Below, in pieces: positions 6,924-12,878 of a stretch of 20,549 nt of DNA. The stretch is from the NCBI GenBank assembly GCA_041748075.1, contig JBGTDX010000043.1:1-20549 (forward strand). Reading direction: 5' to 3'. This DNA comes from JBGSYJ01 sp041748075. GTDB taxonomy: Bacteria > Acidobacteriota > Thermoanaerobaculia > Gp7-AA8. Numbering within the stretch: position 1 is the first letter of the stretch; each line of letters opens with the position of its first letter. The notes under the pieces were generated by a model that saw only the letters and a list, made by a program, of their open reading frames with translations, had not been told where the DNA came from and did no database searches. The position numbers were made by a program, and so were the translations under genes.

Positions 6924-7982
6924 ATGACGAAATACAGGAAGATCGGGGCCGTCGTAGTTGCATGGGTCGCCGTCGTGACGGGACTCCACTTCTACATGAA
7001 CGCCGACTGGACCGTGTTCATGAACGAGCGCCTGCCGCTCGACAAGCGAAAGCTGAATGTTGCGTATATCCCCGTGACGTGACACCTCGCGTGCCCGGTC
7101 ACCGACTATATCTCTGCCTATTCACAAGCGGGCACCCTCTTCGTTCCCCGCATGTTTCAGGGGTTTCCGGAGATCAAGGAAGCCCTGATGTCCAACCGGA
7201 TGCAGGCAGCGTTCATGGTCGCACCGATGGCCATCGCCCTGCGTGCTCAGGGCGTTCCGATCAAGATCGTCTATCTGGGCCACCGATACGGCAGCGCCGT
7301 GGTGGTGCAGAAGGACGGTCCTGTGAAGACGTTTCCGGATCTCCGCGGGCGAACGATCGCGATTCCGAGCCGGTTCTCGGATGAGCGTCTGATCGTCTAC
7401 AAAGCGCTTCGCGACAACGGCATGGAGCCCGATGCCGTGAGGCTCGTCGAGATGGCGCCGCCCGACGTGGCGGGGGCGCTTGCCGCGGGCGCGATCGACG
7501 GCTTTTCCATGGGTGAGCCGTACCCGTCACAGGCCGAGATGGGCGGATTCGGACGTGTGCTCTTCCATGCAAAAGAGTACTGGCCCGATTACATCTCGTG
7601 TGTCCTCGTCGTTCGCGACGACGTCATCGAGACCAAACCGGAGGCGGTTCAGATACTCGTGGATGGGATCGCGCGGTCGGGACTCTGGCTGGAGGAAGGC
7701 GAGCGGAACCGGCTGCACGCGGCGGACTTCGTGGGCCGGTTCTATTTCAATCAGGATCCGAAACTCCTGGCCTGGGCATTGACCAATCCGCTGGATCGGG
7801 TCATGTACACGCCGCTCTCGCCGAGGCGCGCGGATTTCGAGCTGATCACGAGCCTGATGTTGGAGACCGACACGCTCGATCGGCCGATCTCGTTCGATGA
7901 GTACGTCGATGTCCAGTTCGCGGAAGGTGCAAAGTACAGGACCGCGTGGCGGTATGAGCCGGGGAGCCAGAGAGCCGAGTAG
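6924..7982 (+). CDS. Selenocysteine-containing ABC substrate-binding protein, NMT1/SsuA/NrtA-like (in-frame TGA = Sec53)
   Basis: Binding protein of the four-gene importer; 352 residues when the TGA at 7080-7082 is read through. Residues 5-25 are a hydrophobic N-terminal signal or anchor with no lipobox. The type-II periplasmic-binding fold begins at about 43 (KLNVAYIPVT); next comes U53-H-L-A-C57-P-V-T. Family features continue in frame: LMSNRMQAAFMVAPMAIALR, VPIKIVYLGHRYGSAVVVQK, RGRTIAIPSRFSDERLIVYK, AAGAIDGFSMGEPYPSQAEM. Start ATG 6924 follows AAAGGA (6907-6912). Homologs I remember carry Cys here (VTCHLTCPVT-like), but I could not check. Residues after strand 1 line the ligand cleft in this fold, so U53 and C57 may contact the ligand or bind a soft metal (inference). 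A decaying pseudogene is the alternative, but no second lesion exists in 352 codons. Confidence 0.85.
7080..7082 (+). other. Recoded TGA, predicted selenocysteine codon 53 of the binding protein
   Basis: The TGA lies between ATPVT-encoding and CACCTCGCGTGC codons in an otherwise uninterrupted frame from 6924 to 7982. It forms a UxxxC pair with Cys57. A downstream hairpin is weak by eye: GUGAC (7079-7083) can pair with GUCAC (7098-7102) around a 14-nt loop, and GUG/CAC (7091-7093/7100-7102) can enclose CCCGGU. Neither is a textbook SECIS. Confidence 0.72.
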
Positions 7983-7986
7983 GGGA

Positions 7987-8100
7987 AGTTGTGAGTTCTG
8001 AGTTGTGAGTGGCACGAGCAAGCGTTCTCTTCACAACTCACGATGCTTTCACCGCGCCCGTTCCACTCAGAACTCAGAACTCACAACTCAGAACTTTTTT
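7987..8100. repeat. AACTCAGAACTCACAACTC repeats forming a long inverted repeat plus T-run
   Basis: GTTCTGAGTTGTGAGT (7995-8010) is perfectly complementary to ACTCACAACTCAGAAC (8079-8094); an overlapping 14-bp pairing joins 7987-8000 to 8075-8088. A third, shorter unit is at 8031-8041. Six Ts follow at 8095-8100, so on the plus strand it could act as a terminator for the ABC operon, although the 68-nt loop is long. The peptidase stop codon (8081-8083) lies inside the right arm. Confidence 0.65.
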
Positions 8101-10045
8101 CCCCCGTAATCTCCGTGAAGAAGGCCTGGCTGCTCACGGGCCGTCCCAGAAATCGCTCTACGAGCTGGCGGGCCGGTTCCTCGCCACCGCGGCTGAGGAT
8201 CAGCCTGCGGAACCTTTTTCCGACGTCCGGATTCATCAGGTTATCGCCGAATTCGGTGAGCATGTCGAGCGCGAGCACCTTCGACCACATGTAGCCGTAA
8301 TAGCCGGCCGCGTAGCCGCCGGTAATGTGACCGAAGGAACCGGGAAACTCGGTTTCGGGAACGTGACCGAGTGGCGTTTCCAACTCCATGGCTTTCCACA
8401 CGTCAAGCACCTTTCCCGACCTGGGACCGGCAAGCACCATGTCGAAGGCGGCATACAGATGCTGGCGCGCGTAGTCGATTCCCTGACCGAATCTTCGAGC
8501 GTCATTCAGACGGTCGACGAGCGCCTGATCCACGACGGGACAATCGGCGCAATGGTCTCTGATCGTCTGAAGGCTCTCGAGCCTTCGGGCCCACTCCTCG
8601 TACATCTGCGACGGCGCCTCGACGAAGTCGCGCTGCACGGATGTGCCGGAGTGCAGGCTGTACTCTGTCACCGAAAACACGCCGTGGAGAACATGGCCGA
8701 GTTCGTGAAAAAACGTCTCGATCTCGTCGTGAGTCAGTCCGTCCCGGTTGAAGTTCGTGACGAGCACACTGATGGGAGTTCGTCCCGTGCGACGGCTGGC
8801 TCCCCGTACGGGCCATGCGGCCGCGTGCTTGTACTTTCCTTCGCGTGGAAAAAGATCGAGATATATACCGCCCATGAATCGGTTCGAGTCGGCATCCCTG
8901 ACATCGAAATAGATCACATCTTCGTGCCAGACCGGCACCGTGACACGCTCGAAACAGACTCCGTAGATCTGCTGCGATACGCTCAGAAGCCACTCGATTG
9001 CAGGCGGAGTCGGAAAGTACCTTCGGAGAGCTTCCTGATCGACCTGAAAACGCAGCTCGCGGAGTCGCTCCCGGTAGAAGGAAAGGTCCCATCGATGCAC
9101 CCGCGTTTCGCCAAGCGGCCCGCCAGTCATCTCCGACTTGAGCTTCCACAACTCCTCGAGGTCCCGCCGTTCCGCCTCGGCGACCGTCGCTTTCACATCG
9201 GCAAGAAACGCGTGAACGGTCTCGGGGTTCTCTACCATCCGGCGCCTGGTCACGTAATGCGCGTAGCTCGGCTCGCCGTAGAGCGAAGCAATCTCGCGCC
9301 GCAGTTCCACGATCTCGTCGAGAATCTCGATGTTGCGCGGCGTTCCCCGCCTCTGATACGCAACGTAGTACCGTTCCCGGGCCGCCTCGTTCCGCGATGA
9401 ATTCATGAAGGGTATGTAGTCCGGCGAGTCGAATCCGACCTGTACGTTTTCCTGCGCATCTTTCGGAACGCGATCAATCCAGCTCTGCGGCAAGCCGTCG
9501 CACTCCTCGCTGGTGAACGTCAGCGTCGTCGAATTGTCGCGAACATTTCTGCCGAATTCCTGACTGAGCTCTGTGATCGTTTCGGTGATCTCCTTGAACC
9601 GCTTCCGTTTGTCCAGGGGCAGTGCAACGCCGCTGTCCTCGAATGCTTCGAGCAGGTCCTTACGGAACTGTTTCTGAGCTTCGGTACGAGGACGCACCGC
9701 TTTGACCCGCGCGTAGAGGTTTTCGTTCTGGAACAGCTCGGTTTCGAAACTCGAGATTTCCAGAGTGCAGCGGTCGGCTGCCTCCCGTACGCGACGGTCG
9801 GGGTGAACGTTGTTGAGGATCGCAACGACTCCGGCGATATTCTCGAGCTCGATTGCGTCGTCGTCCCACTGGTCGAGAATGCTTTCGACCGTCACATCTT
9901 CGAGCGGCACTCGTTCCAGGGCAGCCACGTTCTCCCGTGCCTCACGCAGGACCTGCGTGCACGACTTGATGAGCGTGACGTCATCGAGAATGGGAAGCGT
10001 GACCCGCTCGTCGGCGGCAACGGGAACGGAAGTGATGGCAGGCAT
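8081..10045 (-). CDS. M3 family metallopeptidase (oligopeptidase A / Dcp / thimet type)
   Basis: Zinc oligopeptidase cleaving short peptides. It has 654 residues, within the 600-700 usual for M3. Zinc motif HELGH at 447-451 (FFHELGHVLHG), with the third ligand Glu476 in DFVEAPSQ. Upstream MGGIYLDLFPREGKYKHAA and downstream GGYAAGYYGYMWSKVLALDM are family features (substrate-binding Tyr/Gly loop). No signal peptide in the chosen form, so probably cytoplasmic. ATG 10045 has no good Shine-Dalgarno and the frame remains open upstream without an ATG, so a slightly longer form from a rare start is possible. The last residues EKSSEL are encoded by the intergenic repeat. Gene symbol withheld because prlC/opdA/dcp cannot be separated by eye. 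Confidence 0.93.
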   Translation of the reverse strand: MPAITSVPVAADERVTLPILDDVTLIKSCTQVLREARENVAALERVPLEDVTVESILDQWDDDAIELENIAGVVAILNNVHPDRRVREAADRCTLEISSFETELFQNENLYARVKAVRPRTEAQKQFRKDLLEAFEDSGVALPLDKRKRFKEITETITELSQEFGRNVRDNSTTLTFTSEECDGLPQSWIDRVPKDAQENVQVGFDSPDYIPFMNSSRNEAARERYYVAYQRRGTPRNIEILDEIVELRREIASLYGEPSYAHYVTRRRMVENPETVHAFLADVKATVAEAERRDLEELWKLKSEMTGGPLGETRVHRWDLSFYRERLRELRFQVDQEALRRYFPTPPAIEWLLSVSQQIYGVCFERVTVPVWHEDVIYFDVRDADSNRFMGGIYLDLFPREGKYKHAAAWPVRGASRRTGRTPISVLVTNFNRDGLTHDEIETFFHELGHVLHGVFSVTEYSLHSGTSVQRDFVEAPSQMYEEWARRLESLQTIRDHCADCPVVDQALVDRLNDARRFGQGIDYARQHLYAAFDMVLAGPRSGKVLDVWKAMELETPLGHVPETEFPGSFGHITGGYAAGYYGYMWSKVLALDMLTEFGDNLMNPDVGKRFRRLILSRGGEEPARQLVERFLGRPVSSQAFFTEITGEKSSEL

Positions 10046-10212
10046 GATGACGGGGGCGATGGTACGACGAAAGCCGGCCCGATTGAAGCCGACGGGAAGG
10101 ATGCCAATACGCCTCCGGCGATTTGAGCCCGTATGATGAAGAGTCGGACCGGAGCGTGAGCCGCGTAACGCCTGCGGCGGAATCGACGAACACGACCTCG
10201 ATGGAGAAGCCG
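10046..10212. promoter_or_regulatory. Divergent intergenic region, M3 peptidase / LAB_N gene
   Basis: 167 bases between divergent starts must carry both promoters. No clear -35/-10 pair or operator was seen. Short ORFs in this stretch look like frame shadows. Confidence 0.3.
10203..10209 (+). promoter_or_regulatory. Shine-Dalgarno GGAGAAG deciding the LAB_N start
   Basis: GGAGAAG lies just before ATG 10213. The upstream in-frame ATG at 10201 overlaps it and has no site of its own. Confidence 0.55.
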
Positions 10213-10566
10213 ATGGAACATACGGACATGTTTCTGCAACCCTGGCTCGGCAGGTACCTGCCCTGGTTCTATGCGAGCTCCTACTGGTGGACTGCAGTCG
10301 GTCTTCTCGGCAACGCGCTGTTCGGGTCCCGTTTCATCATCCAGTGGCTCGCCTCCGAGCGGAAGCGCCAGATCGTCGTGCCCCCTCTATTCTGGCACCT
10401 CAGCTTCTGGGGGAGCGTCGTTTCACTCATTTATGGCCTTCACGTGGACAAACTGCCGGTCATTCTCGGTTACGTCGCGCTCCCGCTGATTTATGGAAGA
10501 AACCTGGTCCTGCTGAAACGCTCCGGTCGTGTGGAGGCATACCCTTCGGAAGAGAAGTTATCTTGA
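10213..10566 (+). CDS. Stand-alone lipid-A-disaccharide synthase N-terminal (LAB_N) membrane protein
   Basis: 117 residues with about three membrane helices. The LAB_N signature is clear: WWTAVGLLGNALFGSRFIIQ, WLASERKRQIVVPPLFWHLS, then LIYGLHVDKLPVILGY and IYGRNLVLL. This small module occurs at the N-terminus of some LpxB proteins and as a separate gene, often near lipid or glycan transfer genes; its biochemical role is unclear. Here no lpxB or glycosyltransferase is adjacent. The start at 10213 is chosen from its Shine-Dalgarno; the frame is open to 10123. The VWFA gene follows after 17 bases. Confidence 0.88.
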   Translation: MEHTDMFLQPWLGRYLPWFYASSYWWTAVGLLGNALFGSRFIIQWLASERKRQIVVPPLFWHLSFWGSVVSLIYGLHVDKLPVILGYVALPLIYGRNLVLLKRSGRVEAYPSEEKLS

Positions 10567-10583
10567 TTCCGTTACAGCACCCG

Positions 10584-11534
10584 ATGAAAGTGATCAGCGC
10601 CTGTCTCACGGTACTGCTGCTGGCCGGGACGGTTGCCGCGCAGGCCCCTCCCCGCGTGCGCGAGACCGTCGATGTCGGATACGTCGTGGTTCCCTTCGTG
10701 ATCCGAGATCGCGGCGGCAGGCCGATCCAGAACCTGCGGGAACGGGACGTCACCCTTCTCGTCGAGGGAAAACCCGTCGACATCGACATGTTCGCCAAGG
10801 TCGGCGATGCACCCGTGTCCTACACGATCCTGCTCGACGGATCGGGCTCGATGGAGCTTTCAGGAAAAATCGATGGTGCACGACTCGCCATTCAGGAACT
10901 GCTCTCCCGCCACTCAGATGGAGACGACTACGCGCTGTACGTCTTTTCGGAGGGTGAGGTACGGGAAGTTGTGCCGTTCACTTCCAGTCCCAGCGAGGTC
11001 ATGACGGCCGTCAATGCCGTTCAGCCATACGGAAAAACAGCCTTCTTCGATGCGCTCGCGCTGATGCCGGACAGGAGCCTTCTGGGCAACAACGGCTCCC
11101 GCGCAATCATTCTGCTTACGGACGGCTTCGACAACGCTTCCAATCTCACAGGCCAGGCCCTTACGGATCTGATCGCCGGCGTGGATGTGCCTGTCTATCC
11201 GATGGGTCTCCGTCCGGAGGTCGCCGCCCACCCCGCGGCCAGACAGACCACCGACGCCCTGCTGGACGTCGATGTTCTGCGCCAGATTGCGGTAGGCTCC
11301 GGTGGCCGGCTGGCCGTAGCCAGCCAGCCTGACAGCCTGATCCAGGCAATTCACGAGATTCAACAGGAGCTCCGCGCTCAATATCTGATAGGCTTCTCTC
11401 CCACAGGTCGCGGGCCTGTCCGTTACCGAACGATTGCCCTGCAGCTGCCAGGCCGGGCCCGATCCGTGCAAGTGCGGGGAGGGTACCGGGGAACGGAACC
11501 ACCTTTGCAGGGACGTTCCGACGCCGGGAAATAG
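10584..11534 (+). CDS. Secreted VWFA-domain protein (acidobacterial VWFA-related type)
   Basis: 316 residues. A Sec-type signal peptide MKVISACLTVLLLAGTVAAQ ends near residue 20-21. Residues 31-70 (VVVPFVIRDRGGRPIQNL, ERDVTLLVEGKP) match the beta-rich N-terminal part usual in 'VWFA-related domain' proteins abundant in Acidobacteriota. The VWA fold starts at about 79, with MIDAS residues Asp85-x-Ser87-x-Ser89 (LLDGSGSM), Thr152 (YGKTAFFDAL) and Asp180 (ILLTDGFDN). The tail QQELRAQYLIGFSPTGRG, then YRTIALQLPGR is also typical. Probably exported and metal-dependent in protein binding; partner unknown. ATG 10584 lacks a strong Shine-Dalgarno but sets the signal peptide exactly. Confidence 0.9.
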   Translation: MKVISACLTVLLLAGTVAAQAPPRVRETVDVGYVVVPFVIRDRGGRPIQNLRERDVTLLVEGKPVDIDMFAKVGDAPVSYTILLDGSGSMELSGKIDGARLAIQELLSRHSDGDDYALYVFSEGEVREVVPFTSSPSEVMTAVNAVQPYGKTAFFDALALMPDRSLLGNNGSRAIILLTDGFDNASNLTGQALTDLIAGVDVPVYPMGLRPEVAAHPAARQTTDALLDVDVLRQIAVGSGGRLAVASQPDSLIQAIHEIQQELRAQYLIGFSPTGRGPVRYRTIALQLPGRARSVQVRGGYRGTEPPLQGRSDAGK

Positions 11535-11555
11535 TAAAGCTGAGTTACAAATGTG

Positions 11556-11562
11556 AAAGGAA
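11556..11562 (+). promoter_or_regulatory. Shine-Dalgarno AAAGGAA of the OmpA-like gene
   Basis: Located five bases before ATG 11568. It overlaps the alternative in-frame GTG at 11553, so it favours the ATG. Confidence 0.6.
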
Positions 11563-11567
11563 TCAGA

Positions 11568-12185
11568 ATGAAGAAACTGTCAGGATCCCTGCTGTCATTG
11601 CTCCTAATTGCGTCCTTTGGTGGCGGTTGTGCTACCACGACCACAGTGGACCGCAAAATTGCCGAAGCCCAGGCTCAGACCGATGCAAAGATCGAATCCA
11701 TGGGGGGACAGGTCGAAGACCTTCAGGAGCGCCAGACTGCAACCGAGGCGCGCGTCGAGGAAATCGGCCGCGGTGCTGAAGAAGCTCTGCGACGTGCCAC
11801 GGAGGCGGGTCTTCTCGCCAAGGGGAAGATTGCCTTCCAGCAGTCCTTTTCCGAGGATAACGTCCGTTTCAGGGTCGATTCGTACGAACTGACCAAAGAC
11901 GCCATGGCCGCCCTGGACGGATTCGCCAATCGCGTGAAAGCGATGGAAGGCGGCATCTTCATGGAGATCCAGGGTCACACCGACGACACCGGCAGCGCGG
12001 AACACAACGACCGGCTCGGCCAGCAGCGCGCCGAGGCCGTTCGCCGGTACCTTTCGCGGCAGCATCAGCTTCCGCTCGGCCGCATGTCGACGATCTCCTA
12101 CGGAGACACGTTGCCGATCGAGAGCAACCGGACCAGGGCCGGACGCGAGCGCAACCGCAGAGTAGTCGTTGTCGTTCTCGAATAG
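11568..12185 (+). CDS. OmpA/Pal-like peptidoglycan-associated lipoprotein
   Basis: 205 residues. N-terminal MKKLSGSLLSLLLIASFGGGC looks like a lipoprotein signal with Cys21, though FGGGC is not an ideal lipobox. Residues about 28-75 are Ala/Glu/Gln-rich and predicted coiled coil (Lpp-like). The C-terminal OmpA domain (about 85-205) has the peptidoglycan-binding core GHTDDTGSAEHNDRLGQQRA and the closing NRTRAGRERNRRVVVVV. It probably anchors the outer membrane to peptidoglycan. No TolB or other Tol genes are adjacent, so it is not called pal. Same strand as the VWFA gene, 33 bases downstream. Confidence 0.88.
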   Translation: MKKLSGSLLSLLLIASFGGGCATTTTVDRKIAEAQAQTDAKIESMGGQVEDLQERQTATEARVEEIGRGAEEALRRATEAGLLAKGKIAFQQSFSEDNVRFRVDSYELTKDAMAALDGFANRVKAMEGGIFMEIQGHTDDTGSAEHNDRLGQQRAEAVRRYLSRQHQLPLGRMSTISYGDTLPIESNRTRAGRERNRRVVVVVLE

Positions 12186-12200
12186 TTCCACGTCATGAAC

Positions 12201-12232
12201 CGGAAGGGCGCCGGGGGAACGGTGCCCTTCCG
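12201..12232. terminator. Strong hairpin between convergent OmpA-like and pdxH genes
   Basis: CGGAAGGGC (12201-12209) pairs with GCCCTTCCG (12224-12232), and the stem continues with a G-U pair and CCG/CGG to a GGGGAA loop, about 13 pairs in all. It sits 15 bases after the OmpA-like stop and directly after the pdxH stop, so it could end both transcripts. There is no long T-run on either side, so it may not be a classical intrinsic terminator. Confidence 0.6.
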
Positions 12233-12862
12233 CTATGGTGCCAGGCGTTCGATGATCCAGTTGCCGTCCTCGCGACGGTACCGGAATCGGTCGTGTAACC
12301 GGTTTGGTCTCCCCTGCCAGAACTCGATCATCTCGGGGATGAGCCGGAATCCTCCCCAATGGGGCGGCCGCGGGACCGGACTGCCCTGATAGCGAAGCTC
12401 CGCTTCTGCAAGCTGCTCTTCGAGAACATCCTCCGCTATTGTCCCACTCTGATTCGATGCCCAGGCGCCGAGTTGGCTACCACGGGGCCGTGTTGCGAAA
12501 TAGAGATCGGACTCCTCTTCCGACACCGGCTGAACCGCACCCTCGATTCGAACCTGCTTTTCGAGTGGAGGCCACCAGAAGACCAGCGCCGCGTATGGGT
12601 TTGCGCTGAGCTCAACGGCTTTTCTGCTGTCGTAGTTCGTGAAGAATGTGAAACCTGCGCCGTCGACCCCTTTGAGAAGTAACAGGCGCGCGGACGGCCG
12701 CCCCCGTTCATCGGCAGTGGCGAGTGTCATTGCCTCGGGAAGATGACTGATGGTCTCGACCGCCTCCCCGAACCACTTTTGGAACTGCTCGATGGGATCC
12801 GGATGAAGATCCCTCCTGCGAAGTGCCTCATTCCCGTAATCGTGAATCGGTTTGTCGCTCAT
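12233..12862 (-). CDS. pdxH: Pyridoxamine/pyridoxine 5'-phosphate oxidase
   Basis: FMN enzyme that oxidises PNP or PMP to pyridoxal 5'-phosphate with O2, the last step of vitamin B6 synthesis and salvage; cytoplasmic. It has 209 residues, near-typical size. N-terminal DPIEQFQKWFGEA, substrate/FMN segment PSARLLLLKGVD, FFTNYDSRKAVELSANPYAA, LVFWWPPLEKQVRIEG, then ATRPRGSQLGAWASNQS and the C-terminal FWQGRPNRLHDRFRYRR with terminal ERLAP are all family hallmarks. ATG 12862 (MSDKPIHDYG) is chosen for length; the frame is open to 13090, but that part lies in the neighbouring gene and looks like shadow sequence. Confidence 0.95.
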   Translation of the reverse strand: MSDKPIHDYGNEALRRRDLHPDPIEQFQKWFGEAVETISHLPEAMTLATADERGRPSARLLLLKGVDGAGFTFFTNYDSRKAVELSANPYAALVFWWPPLEKQVRIEGAVQPVSEEESDLYFATRPRGSQLGAWASNQSGTIAEDVLEEQLAEAELRYQGSPVPRPPHWGGFRLIPEMIEFWQGRPNRLHDRFRYRREDGNWIIERLAP

Positions 12863-12878
12863 TAAGAGGTATCTTAGT

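Noticed and set aside
6924..7982. Binding-protein gene as a nonsense pseudogene or a separate ORF starting at ATG 7152
   Set aside because: A start at 7152 would drop the first beta strand and signal sequence. The region between the TGA and 7152 is family-like and in frame, with no second lesion, and a second gene in the window shows the same TGA-for-Cys pattern.
7987..8100. CRISPR array
   Set aside because: The units are short, irregular, partly inverted and lack uniform spacers; no cas genes are present.
8009..9400. 463-codon plus-strand ORF opposite the M3 peptidase
   Set aside because: It is antisense to a clear peptidase with a zinc motif; the GC-rich codon pattern opens the opposite strand. 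No domain seen.
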